64,000 nt of DNA from Siphonodentalium dalli (Eukaryota > Mollusca > Scaphopoda > Gadilida > Siphonodentaliidae): NCBI GenBank assembly GCA_032622095.1, contig CP136067.1, positions 131,319,990 through 131,383,989 on the forward strand, in the 5' to 3' direction. Of the stretch, positions 22,118 through 31,999 are shown one piece after another. The position numbers and the translations under genes were made by a program. The notes under the pieces are model-generated. The model did not search any database, was not told the origin of the DNA, and saw nothing but the letters and a program-made list of their open reading frames with translations. Within the stretch, counting starts at the first letter, position 1; each line of letters begins with the position of its first letter.

Positions 22118-22803
22118 AAATCTTCAGATAATAAGTTTAACCCTTCTATTATAAGACATCACTGACGAGTAGTTCCCTTAGGGAATGTTCAGATAATAAG
22201 TTTAACCCTTCTATTATAAGACATCACTGACGAGTAGTTCCCTTGGGAAATGTTCAGATAATAAGTTTAACCCTTCTATTATAAGACATCACTGACGAGT
22301 AGTTCCCTTAGGAAATGTTCAGATAATAAGTTTAACCCTTCTATTATAAGACATCACTGACGAGTAGTTCCCTTAGGAAATGTTCAGATAATAAGTTTAA
22401 CCCTTCTGTTATAAGACATCGCCGACGAGTAGTTCCCTTAGGAAATGTTCAGATAATAAGTTCAATAAAGACCATATGGTTATAATACACCAAATACAAA
22501 TTAGTAGAGTGATTTCCCCTGAGATCCCCAAGCTAGGATCAGCATAAAAAAAATCCTGGCAGCTGAATGGTCAATGACACATGGATGAAAAAATTAACAA
22601 ACGTGTTTCCGGACGAGAAACATCAAATATAGCCACAGGGTGAACGGTTACGGCTGTCAAATTGGCGAATAATTTATGGGAGGGGTTGGTGATTTTTTTC
22701 GATGTCATTATTTTCTCCATTTTAAGGGTAGTGTGACGTTTGTCAAAACTGCAATGTGATCGACGCAGTACGTTGACAAGTACTTTTTGGCACATTTACG
22801 TGT
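22118..22803 (+). repeat. 687-bp segmental repeat, copy 2
   Basis: It is a near-identical head-to-tail duplicate of 21431-22117, one base shorter in an A-run near 22548. The 74-codon minus-strand frames in the two copies (21885-22109 and 22571-22795) are identical. I treat those frames as chance because they have no domain and sit beside an array. Confidence 0.9.
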
Positions 22804-22980
22804 GTCTAAAAGGACGTTCTTCAATTTTTAATACTCGTGCAGGGTCAAATCTTTCCTGCGAATACAGGCCAGCGGGATATGTTAACACTGAGGCCTATGC
22901 AAATCATTTGGTGTATTGTAACCATATGTGACCCGCCATACCAAATCCAGTTGGAAGTCGGGATTTTTGTTACCTTTTTG

Positions 22981-23047
22981 CCAATGCGTTCTCTTATATA
23001 TGTGAGTCGACCATAGGTCGCCTCGCATATATAAGAGAATGCATTGG
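22981..23047. repeat. 67-nt hairpin module
   Basis: The left arm carries two changes (GCGTT, TGTGAG) relative to the consensus; the right arm is intact. It pairs with the inverted hairpin at 23270 across a 220-bp spacer, so this is a family 1a-like element whose TTAA ends have been lost. Confidence 0.85.
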
Positions 23048-23269
23048 CCTATCAATTTTTTATCATTTTTTTAAAATAAATGTTTCTTACAATTTTTAGG
23101 ACATAAAATAAAAAAAACATCCATTACCCTGCAGGGAGCCCCACACATATATAGAAGCATATAGAAGAGTGTCGTCTGCTCATGCTTGTCTGGGGCTCTG
23201 TATGGGTGAAATTATAAAATTGTTAAAGAATACAAGAAAAAATAATTAAAATTGTAAAAAAAATTTAGG

Positions 23270-23336
23270 CCAATGCATTCTCTTATATATGCGAGGCGAC
23301 CTATGGTCGGCTCGCATATATAAGAGAATGCATTGG
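23270..23336. repeat. 67-nt hairpin module
   Basis: The arms are perfect and the outward flank is GCACAGGG. One tip base is changed (GGTCGG for GGTCGA), leaving the unpaired position unpaired. Confidence 0.88.
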
Positions 23337-23389
23337 CACAGGGTAAAAAACGCATAACATAAAGTATTGTAACCATATCTCGTTAGTTG

Positions 23390-23565
23390 AACTTATTATC
23401 TAAATATTTCCCAGCAATGAATATGAATTTTTCTGCACTTGTATTACATTTCGTCTGGCTGTCGTCTGCTCCCCTATATCACTAGCATCCCTCTAAATGA
23501 ATAATATACCATTCCAATATACACTTGCATAACTGAGTGGGTGAATCCATTTAGTATAGAAATGA
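23390..23565 (-). mobile_element. MITE family 2 remnant
   Basis: GTTGAACTTATTATCTAAAT at the left, GTCGTCTGCTCCCC in the middle and GAATCCATTTAGTATAGAAA at the right match the full copy at 51650-51890. The left terminus is lost. Confidence 0.7.
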
Positions 23566-23689
23566 TCAGTCACAAAAAATAGAAAGCTAATAGTGTGATG
23601 CAGTACTCTCGCTGCTTTATTAGTTTAAATGTAATCACTTTGGTAGGTAAATGGATTGTCTTTTCATCAAGAGTAATTTGTATTGGAGC

Positions 23690-24130
23690 CTTTTCTTAAG
23701 TAAAGATGGTCTATCTCTTCCCATAACAAGTTTATATTGTTTCCTTGGTATAAAATAATAAATAGCAATCGAAGATCAATGTCTGGAAACGCTTCTATCA
23801 ATAAATATTGATGTTATTTCCAACTGTTTGGTATAATATACATATAATCACTTAGGGACATTTGACGACTCGCATTCGTTTGGAGTCTATCATGCGGGAT
23901 AACTATATCTAAAATGTAAAAAAATAATAACGAAAAAATGTCCCACTTACTTATTGCAATATACAAGAAAATATCGATATCAAATCAATATTAATTGATA
24001 GAAGCTTTTCCGGACATGTGTCTGCGATTCATATTTACTACATGTAGTGTATACACAGGAAACTATATAAAACTTGTTATAGGAAGAGATATACCATCTT
24101 TAACTAAAATTTAAAGTACTTAGAGATGCA
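23690..24130. mobile_element. Foldback MITE, family 7
   Basis: The left arm (AAAGATGGTCTATCTCTTCC, ATAACAAGTTTATATTGTTT) is the approximate complement of the right arm (GAAACTATATAAAACTTGTT, ATAGGAAGAGATATACCATC). The inner arms ACGCTTCTATCAATAAATAT and complement continue the fold. The right half recurs at 29150-29260. It abuts the start of the retrotransposon at 24.17 kb. Confidence 0.65.
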
Positions 24131-24175
24131 CTCTGGGTTCCAGACCAATTTAAAATCGAAACATGAAGTGTCGTT

Positions 24176-26897
24176 TTGAAGGTTGTTGACTATATGATCT
24201 GCTCGTTTCCAGCTCTGACCATGGTCGCCAGTTTTACGATTTGTGAACTAAATAAATTACTCTCAGATGTTCATAAAGCCATCACAACTGAATTAGCGAT
24301 TGGTTTGGATAATGAAAGTGAAATTCGTACCGATAAACTCAACTCGGAAATATTAACACGTAAGTGGGACCCGACAAGAACAACCGAATTTATATGGAAC
24401 CTAGACCCAATTGAGATTTACGAACTAAAGCACACGCTAAATGACTACCAAACTCCTGATGTTACTAAAGTGGAAATTAACGAAGTAGTGGGAAAGATAT
24501 CCAACATACTTAACAACGCCGCATCTGAAACTTTTGGAACTTATAATAAGAAACAGAGAAAGCAAAGACAAAAACGAAATACCAAACCGTGGTTTAACTC
24601 AGCTTGTTGGAAAGCCCGAAAAACATAGCGCAAAGCAGAGAGACAAACTAAGCAACACCCCAGTGAGTTTTCAAGGCAGTATATGAGGGAAATGTCCAGG
24701 CAATATAAACGCGAGATGAATGGGGCTATGGAACTGCACAGAGAATACATTGGTCGCGAAATGTCAGAGTTGAAAAAGCGAAACACAAAGACATTTTGGT
24801 CAAACCTGAACAAACGTGACAAAGATATGACTAGTTCCATACAACTTGAAACACTAGAAACATATTTTTGAGATTTGAACGCGATATCATACGCCGATGA
24901 CCCTGAACTGAAATGCGAAGATGGACACCCGGACAATTTAAGCACGCTTTACCAGCCAATTTCAGTCGATGAAATTAAAACGGCAATTAATGGCCTTAGG
25001 AATAACAAATCGTCCGGTGACGACAAGCTCTTTAACGAATATATAAAATGTTCTTGTGATACATTAATTGATATCTACTGCAAGTTTTTGAGTCTGGTTG
25101 CGTCCCAGACTCATTGGGGATAGGAACGATTATCCCACTGTACAAAAACAAAGGTGACATGAATAACCCCAAGAATTACAGGCCCATCACTCTCTTGAGT
25201 TGCTTCGGAAAACTGTTTACGAAAATTCTTTCGAATCGTTTGTATTCATATGTTGAATGTGATAAACTTTTATGCGAGTACCAATCTGGATTCCGGAAAG
25301 GTTATTCGACGACTGACAATATTTTCACCTTTCATATTTTGAGCGAAATGACTCGATGCTTGAAACGGAACTTGTACTGTGCATTTATCGATTTTGAAAA
25401 AGCTTTCGACAAGATATGGATGCAGGGACTCTGGCATAAATTGTTAGCCATCGATATAAATGGAAAAATCTACAGAATAATACGTAATATATACTCAGAT
25501 ATTAAGTCAAAAGTAAAATTTGGAAACTGTTTGTCAAATTCTTTCCCCTGCTTATCAGGGGTTAGGCAAGGTGCGAACCTTTCTCCCCTCTTATTTGCAA
25601 TATATCTCAACGATTTGGATGATTTTCTTAAAGAAGAAAGTGTAGATGGTTTGTCAAAAACAACAGATGACTTGAAAAATAACTTGGATGTCTATGTGAG
25701 ACTTTTTGTTATACTATATGCGGATGACACGGTTCTGTTAGCCGAAACACCCGTGAAACTTCAGAATGCTCTCAATGCTTTTCAAAGATATTCCCAAAAG
25801 TGGAAACTGACAGTTAATGTCGAAAAAACTAAAATTATGCTGATTTCAAAACGCAGTCTACCGAAAGGTAGGAAATTCTTTTATGACGGAATATAAATTG
25901 AATATGTGAAATACTTTAACTACCTTGGAATCATACACAGTAAATCAGGATCATTCTCTTTGGCTAAAAAGACTCTAGCTGACAAGGCTACGAGAGCAAT
26001 GTACTCGATAATATCAAAGTCTAGAACTCACTGTCTGTCAGTTAAAAATCAATTTGATCTGTTTGATGCCCAAGTTACTCCTATACTGACGTACTGTTGT
26101 GAGGTGTGGGAATATGGAAATAACGATATTTTTGAAAATATACACAAAAAGTTCTTGAAATATGTACTTCATTTGAAAACATCTACTCCAGATTACATGC
26201 TACATGGTGAAGTGGCCGTTTTCCCCTTAATATCACAATATATTTGCGTATTATCAAGTATTGGCTGAAAGTGAGGAACATGACCGACACTAGATATTGT
26301 AAGATTATGTACTTGTTGGCATTGCAGCTCAGTGAAAATGCATCCGCGAAGTTCGAATGGATTGAGAAAGTGAAGACAGTGCTAACCCACTGTGGCCAAG
26401 GGCATCTTCTTTACACCGACACACGTTTACGTTCGGAAGAAATAATCACATATGTTAAATGTAGTCTCATTAATCAATATAGGGCCGTTTGGAAATCAGC
26501 TATAGACAAATCCAGTAGAGGTAATATATACAAGATTTTTAAACACAATATCTGTTTCGAAATGTATTTGGACGGCCTTGATAACAAAAACAGAAGAACA
26601 TTGTGCCAATTCCGAACATGTAATCATAGACTGCCCATAGAGAGAGGAAGATGGAACGACGCTACTGTAATGGAACGAACATGTCCCTTGTGTAATACTT
26701 ATAAGCTTGGCGATGAACTTCATTACTTGCTCGAATGCAACCACTTTATAGATGTTAGAAATCGTTTTCTCCCGGCTAAATATATCAGAAAGAGACATGC
26801 GACCATCGATATTCTTGACGACTTATTTAATATGACCGATATAGCATCCCTCCGCCGACTATGTTCCTTCATTAGGGAAATTAACGGTTATTTTTAG
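24176..26897 (+). pseudogene. Non-LTR retrotransposon ORF2, best-preserved copy
   Basis: It encodes the region between endonuclease and RT, the complete reverse transcriptase and the C-terminal domain. Landmarks are KPWFNSACWKARK (24580), KNYRPITLLSCFGKLF (25170), FIDFEKAFDKIW (25385, first catalytic Asp), GVRQGANLSPLLFAIYLND (25560), YADD at 25717-25728, and a terminal CPLCNTYKLGDELHYLLEC zinc-knuckle-like motif (26685). The polymerase active site is intact. Damage: in-frame stops at 24626-24628, 24869-24871 and 25894-25896, and frame changes near 25115 and 26245. The endonuclease half and ORF1 are missing. The 3' tail passes into GTT and GAT microsatellites (26943-27145), as many chicken-repeat-1-like or jockey-like elements do. 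Clade is not certain. Confidence 0.9.
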
Positions 26898-26942
26898 CTT
26901 TATATATTGACAATTACGTTAGGTAATGATGACTGTATATAA

Positions 26943-27071
26943 CTGTTGTTGTTGTTGTTGTCGAGAAATTATAAGACGATGGCAAACATGACGATGATTG
27001 CGATAATGTTGATTATAATGATGACGAGTTATATATGACCATGTCGATGCACATAATGATAGTCTTGACGG

Positions 27072-27107
<36 letters not shown>

Positions 27108-27145
27108 CGACGACGATGATGATGATGTTGACGACGGCGAGGTAT
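26943..27145 (+). repeat. GTT and GAT microsatellites at retroelement tail
   Basis: GTTGTTGTTGTTGTTG at 26943 and an imperfect GAT run at about 27072-27130 follow the ORF2 stop. The minus-strand serine-run and isoleucine-run frames across them are low-complexity shadows. Confidence 0.85.
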
Positions 27146-27401
27146 AATGTTGTTGATGCTGATAATGTGACGATGAACGAATAGACGCAGAGCGGGAGGT
27201 CGCTGAGCATATCATGTACATAAAATTACCTTCCTTCTATCATTCTTTTGTATATACACTATTTTTCTCAATATCCTGTAATGTGTGTATGGATCAGAGA
27301 ATAAAGCATATAAAGTAGAGTTCAAAATTTCTTGAATAGTATCTTTACCCATAAAAAAATCAGTACTTGCACTAGATCGGTTCCCTATGTTTTCGATTAG
27401 C

Positions 27402-27661
27402 CGTTTCAATACTAAATGGATTCTCCCATTCAGCTATAACAGTATACATTGGAATAGTCTAGTATTCATTGGTGGTGTCCAGAAAAAATGACCAGACGAC
27501 AGACATGTATACGAAAAAATAACACAAGTGAAGAAGGATTCATATTAACTGGCGGGAATATTCAGATAATAAGTAAAACCTATGGTAGTTTGTTAAAATT
27601 ATTATATGAACATTTCATATGGTAACTACTCGTCAATGACCATTTAGTATATCAAGGGTTA
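27402..27661 (-). mobile_element. MITE family 2 copy
   Basis: Left end TACTAAATGGATTCTCCCAT, middle GACGACAGACATG, AAGGATTCATATT and GGGAATATTCAGATAATAAG, right end AGTATATCAAGGGTTA. Termini are decayed but recognisable. Confidence 0.75.
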
Positions 27662-27721
27662 GACCATATATTTGAGGATGTAGCTTCTATTTCGTAAGAT
27701 CTTAATTTATTTACAAATTGT

Positions 27722-28346
27722 CATGACCATCACATCACATGACCATCATATTGCCATCACATGACCATCACATTACCATCACGTGACCATCTCATTACCA
27801 TCACATTATCAGCACATTACCATCACATTACCATCACATTACCATCACATTACCATCACATTACCATCACATTACCATCACATGACCATCACATGACCAT
27901 CATATGACGATCCAATGACCATCATATTACCAGCACATGCCCATCACATTACCATCACATGACCATCGCATGACCATAACATGACCATCACATTTCCCTC
28001 ACATGACCATCACATTACCATCAGATTACCATCTCATTACCATCACACTACCATCACATTACCATCACTTTACCACCACATTACCATCACATGACCATTA
28101 TATTACCATCTCATGACCATCATATTACCATCACAATACCATCACATGATCATCACGTGACATCACATTACCATCACATTACCATCACATTATCATCACA
28201 TGACCATCACATTGCCATCACATAACCATCGCATTACCTTCATATTACCATCACATTGTCACCACATTACCATCACGGTACCATCACATTACCATCACAT
28301 GATCACCCCACAACATGACCATCACATCACATGACCACCCCATCAC
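27722..28346 (+). repeat. 11-bp minisatellite
   Basis: About 55 imperfect units of ACCATCACATT run over 620 bp, with common variants ACCATCACATG and single-base changes. It lies in copy 1 of the segmental duplication and is absent from copy 2. Confidence 0.95.
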
Positions 28347-28372
28347 TGGCCTAACAATATTGACCTTGTAAG

Positions 28373-28439
28373 CCAGTGCATTATCTTATATATGCGAAGC
28401 TCCCTATGGGATACTCGCATATATAAGAGAATGCATTGG
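28373..28439. repeat. 67-nt hairpin, intermediate variant
   Basis: The left base is CCAGTGC while the right is GCATTGG, giving a G-T pair. The tip has CTCCC opposite GGGAT. It looks like a state between the two compensated forms. The following family 1b end (GCACAGG to GAAATGGTTAA, 28490) is present. Confidence 0.85.
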
Positions 28440-28606
28440 CACAGGTCCTCTTTAATGTTCCACCAGCGCAGCTCCCGTATGAAATGGTTAAGAATATATG
28501 AACGGCTTTTATTTATGTCGCTATAGATCGCTGATGTTGGCCGTTCCCGATTCTCTTGTGGTGATCCCATGTCATCTATTCGATCCGTATATACTGCAAT
28601 ATAAGA

Positions 28607-29110
28607 TGTGCTATCATGATATGACGCGGTTGGGTCCTGCTGAATTGCTATGATGCTGTTAGGGCAAAATGATGCTAAAAAACAAAAAGTACCGTTATAT
28701 TTTTTTAATTTGACTTTTTCGCGGTGTTCCGATAATCTGAACATATACAGGAAAAGCCATTATGAGTATCAAACATTCAAAAACATATCTATTGCGAAAT
28801 ATTGTTAATACCGGTTGTATTAGATGTCGAATATCGACTATAATCAAGATTGTTATTCATGTCGTTTTAGAAACACAAGCGCAGGCATTATTAATATTTT
28901 TTAAATATATATGTTCGTGAATGTTTCATACACACGCTGTTTTCTTCCTCAAATCGCTCGGATTAGCCAAACACCGGCGAAAATGACAACTTTAGAAAAC
29001 ATAACGGTACTTTTTCATAACGGCATCAGTTTGTCCTACCCACATCATAGCAGTTCAGCAGGACCACCAACATCATAGCATATTAGCAGGATCACTTAAC
29101 CAGGGGTGAG
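28607..29110. mobile_element. Long-TIR MITE, family 5 copy 2
   Basis: The inner blocks AAAAAGTACCGTTATATTTT and ATAACGGTACTTTTTCATAA, and outer GGGTCCTGCTGAATTGC and GTTCAGCAGGACCACC, form inverted ends. The right terminus ACTTAACCAGGGGTGAG equals copy 1. The duplicate of its flank at 30493-30520 is uninterrupted, giving an empty site. Confidence 0.75.
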
Positions 29111-29149
29111 AATGTCTGTCAACGATACACGTGCATACTTATTACTTTA

Positions 29150-29270
29150 TACACAGGAAACTAAATAAAACTTGTTATAGGAAGAGATATACCACCTTTA
29201 AATAAAATTGAAATTGAAAATACTGAAAGATGTATTCAGGGTTCCAGACCAATTTTAAATCCACACAGGA
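29150..29270 (+). repeat. Solo right half of foldback family 7
   Basis: CAGGAAACTAAATAAAACTT, GTTATAGGAAGAGATATACC and GGTTCCAGACCAATTTTAAA match 24056-24160, without the left arm. Confidence 0.75.
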
Positions 29271-29397
29271 AATGTTGTCAAAAATTGCTTGAATAGCATC
29301 CACAAAATAAGCCAGTACGTGTATTAGATGGTATTAGTGCGGGCCACTTATATGCCACTTCTCTCCCGTGTTAGATCGGCGCCCTATGTTATGTATT

Positions 29398-30077
29398 AAC
29401 CCTTTTATACTAAATGTAATCTCCCATTCAGTTATAAAAGTATATATTGGAATGGTCTATGATTCATATAAGGATTAACTGTCATGTGGACTGTTTTTAT
29501 GGAGATGTAACGGTGAGGTAAGTGGACATAACTTGTGTAAAACCCGAAGGGTTTTACATACAAGTTATGACCACTTACCTCACCGTTACATCTCCATAAA
29601 AATAGTCCACATGACAGTTAATCCTTATATTTATATACATTTAGCGAAAAAGCCACTTTTGTAAATTTATTTAAATCGAAAAGTGTATCGTGACAAGATC
29701 AGCCCAAAATACCCAATAGCACCCTTGGCAAAAGTTAATAGGAACAATTTCTCTTCATATTGAAACCCGATGATGTATTAAGTCAGTCCTGCGCGAGTCC
29801 AAAGGCGCCCAAAACATTACGCGTTCGTCTTTCCAAACCTAATGACGTATCGATGGTGTTATTAGCTTGGTGTCATGAGCGTTGCGCATTCACCGAGAAA
29901 TAACTGCAACTAGCCACGTGGGCGCCGACCAATCAGAATGCTGGATTTAGTGATGACAACACTTAGTGTGTAAATATATTCAGATATTAAGTTCGAAATT
30001 ATGGTAGCTTGTTGAATTTATTATATGAACCTTTCCTATTGGAACTACTCGTCAAGGAGTATTTTGTAAAGGGTTAA
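29398..30077 (-). mobile_element. MITE family 2, split by a nested insertion
   Basis: The left part, TTAACCCTTTTATACTAAAT to GAATGGTCTATGATTCATAT (29398-29465), and the right part, AATATATTCAGATATTAAG to TTTTGTAAAGGGTTAA (29975-30077), make one family 2 element. About 510 bp starting with a palindrome separates them. Confidence 0.75.
29466..29630. mobile_element. 165-bp near-perfect palindrome, family 9 copy 2
   Basis: The arms ATATAAGGATTAACTGTCAT and complement meet at a centre AAAACCCGAAGGGTTTT. Only two or three positions are unpaired. It is followed by 345 bp (to about 29975) with CCACGTGGGCG and GACCAATCAGAAT motifs. The whole forms an insertion in a family 2 MITE. The TAAAACCCG core is shared with 13218-13360. 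Confidence 0.85.
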
Positions 30078-30199
30078 ACCATACATTTGAGGGTGTAACT
30101 TTAATTTCAGAAGATCTAAGTTTCTTTAAGCATTTATGAACGGCTTTTATTGAACCCTCCCACAACTTGAACTTCCTGAAATTTTGCGAAAAACCGGTA

Positions 30200-30358
30200 C
30201 CAGTGCATTCTCTCATATTCGAGTCTCCCATATATTGGGAGCCTGGCATATATATAAGAGGATAAATTGACATAACCTTGACCTTGTAGTGCCAGTGCAT
30301 TTTCTTATATATGCATTCTCTCAATATTGGAGACTCGCATATATAAGATAAGCACTGG
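30200..30358. repeat. Two hairpin modules of family 1b, one decayed
   Basis: 30200-30260 is a decayed hairpin with a CTCCC-ATATATT-GGGAG tip. 30292-30358 is a 67-nt copy whose base is CCAGTGC paired with GCACTGG, the compensated form. The downstream end CACAGGATCTTTAATGCTG to GCGAAAGGGTTAA (30413) marks family 1b. Confidence 0.8.
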
Positions 30359-30529
30359 CACAGGATCTTTAATGCTGCTGAAGCAGCGCAGCTCCTGTCG
30401 CGAAAGGGTTAAGTCGCTATAGATCGCTGATGTTCGCCGATTCTCTTGTGCTGATCCCATGTCATCTATTCGATCGGTTCCGTATATATACTGCAATATA
30501 AGAACGTCTGTCAACGATACACGTGCAGT

Positions 30530-30760
30530 CTGTTGTATACTATATCTATAAAACTGTTATCGGATACTTCGTTCTTGGTGTACGCAGTATACAGACACAG
30601 TCTGTCTCCCATCTCTAACGGTTTATTGTATTCTTTGTTTCTTATCTTACAGAACTCCTGAATTGTCTAATTACCCCAGACCTGTTTGGATTCGCGTTAC
30701 AGGGAGAATCTGTTTGGTTTACTCGGCGTCGAATTTTAAGGTGAGTAAGCATAAGGTGTT
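30530..30760 (+). promoter_or_regulatory. Promoter/5'-exon-like module 1 with splice donor
   Basis: TATATCTATAAAACTG (30540) precedes CTCCCATCTCTAACGGTTTA, TGTTTCTTATCTTACAGAAC (a good acceptor at 30651), AATTGTCTAATTACC and finally TTTTAAG|GTGAGTAAG (donor at 30740). The block is repeated at 36670-36890 with the donor kept. It may be a retroelement leader or the 5' end of a small gene family. No following coding exon is visible. Confidence 0.4.
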
Positions 30761-31115
30761 ATTTAAAAAATAGCCTCTCAAATTTGACACAATAAAACCA
30801 CAATCTATGTTTTGTGTGCCAGAAAATAATTGGATCGGACACGAAGCCCATTATAATTTGCAGTTACATTTGACGTTATTTAAAGATATAAAAAGGCATA
30901 AAAAGGCATAAAAATGCCTAATTAAAGGCCTTTCAATTAACGTCAAATGTAACTGTAAATTTACCGTAAAATGGACCTAGGGTTGATGTTAGTTACATAA
31001 TATGACCTCACATGACTTAAATGCCTTTAAATAGACCAATTGACTAGTGGTCAGTGACGTACAAGGATGCCGCAAGATGTAAATGATTGAATACATATCC
31101 AAGTTGAAGTAAAAC

Positions 31116-31492
31116 AATTAAAGTGTCGTGAAACACTCCGATATGGTGATCAACGATAAATGGAGAATAATATTGTTCACAGTAGTAATTTTTACAAATA
31201 TTTATCCAAATTGACAAGACACACCGTCGTTCTTATGTATTAATTAAATGCAGTGACTCTTGATGGGGAATACGTTTTCGTTAGTTTATCGCCGATATAT
31301 GCGTCCCGAATCGAATAGTAAATATTTACAATTGAGCGTAGTTCAGACGATGTTTTCTATGGAGTGGTACGATCGATTTGCTTGAGATTTTTGGAGATGT
31401 TAGTAAAATGCTATATTCCTCCAGTTGGCATCGCGCCTGGATACTAACTGATCAGTTTCACGTACCCAAACAAGTACATAATATGTCTTTAA
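31116..31492 (+). repeat. Dispersed 350-380-bp repeat, copy 3
   Basis: It is colinear with 9191-9573: TTAAAGTGTCGTGAAACACT, AATGGAGAATAATATTG, GTTAGTAAAATGCTATATTC, CATAATATGTCTTTAA. Confidence 0.75.
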
Positions 31493-31572
31493 CATCAAAT
31501 GTGTGTTAGTTACAAAAAAAAAGTCAGGAACATTTGGCTGACACCACCTTATGGAACGATGAATATAGTCGT

Positions 31573-31980
31573 TTAACCCTTTCAGTTCCAGGTCGATTTT
31601 TTTTTATCAACCAATATACCCTGTGCCAATGCATTCTCTTATATATGCGAGTCGACCATAGGTCGCCTCGCATATATAAGAGAATGCATTAGCCTAACAA
31701 TTTTTCATCATTTGTTATTATTTTTTACATTTTTTTTACAATTTTTATAATGTTTTCTTATATTCTTTAACAGACTTATTTTTTAGGTTAGTGCCAGGAA
31801 ATCTTACGTTTTTCATGGGCATAAAAATTATTACTATGAATACTTAGTGATAGTTTTGAGTTATAACATGCCCCTAAGGTTTTAACCAGTTTGTTTTAAA
31901 ATTCGCTATAGCATGCTTAAGCATACCCAAAAAAAAATTCAACCAAAAAAAAAAACAACAATCTAAAAAAAACCCATACG
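31573..31980 (-). mobile_element. TTAA-type hairpin MITE, family 1c, truncated
   Basis: TTAA at 31573-31576 starts the end CCCTTTCAGTTCCAGGTCGA. One hairpin follows at 31626-31692, then GTGCCAGGAAATCTTACG, CATGCCCCTAAGGTTTTAAC and TTCGCTATAGCATGCTTAAG. The full copy at 51134-51611 is inverted relative to this. The far end, with its TTAA, is missing near 31980. Confidence 0.8.
31626..31692. repeat. 67-nt hairpin module
   Basis: It is near perfect; the right base reads GCATTAG. It lies 50 bp inside the TTAA end, with outward flank CCCTGTG. Confidence 0.9.
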
Positions 31981-31999
31981 GGTCAAGGTGATGTTAGTC

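Larger units (their letters stand above)
27310..28606 (+). repeat. Segmental duplication, copy 1 (left part)
   Basis: The order is: CTTGAATAGTATC block (27328), family 2 MITE (27402-27661), block after ACCATATATTTGAGG, minisatellite, hairpin element, then GAACGGCTTTTATTTATGTC and CGCTATAGATCGCTGATGTT (28510). It continues after the family 5 MITE at 29108. Copy 2 (29275-30540) has the same blocks in the same order with different insertions. Confidence 0.75.
29275..30540 (+). repeat. Segmental duplication, copy 2
   Basis: It begins TTGCTTGAATAGCATC, then a family 2 MITE split by a palindrome element, the ACCATACATTTGAGGGTG block, a family 1b hairpin insertion (about 30158-30413), then CGCTATAGATCGCTGATGTT and GTCTGTCAACGATACACGTG. 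Compare copy 1 at 27310-29140. Confidence 0.75.

Noticed and set aside
21885..22795. Two identical 74-codon minus-strand frames
   Set aside because: Identity is explained by the 687-bp DNA duplication; no domain, no start context, and next to a tandem array.
26919..27221. Serine-run and isoleucine-run frames
   Set aside because: They are translations of GAT and GTT microsatellites at a retroelement tail.
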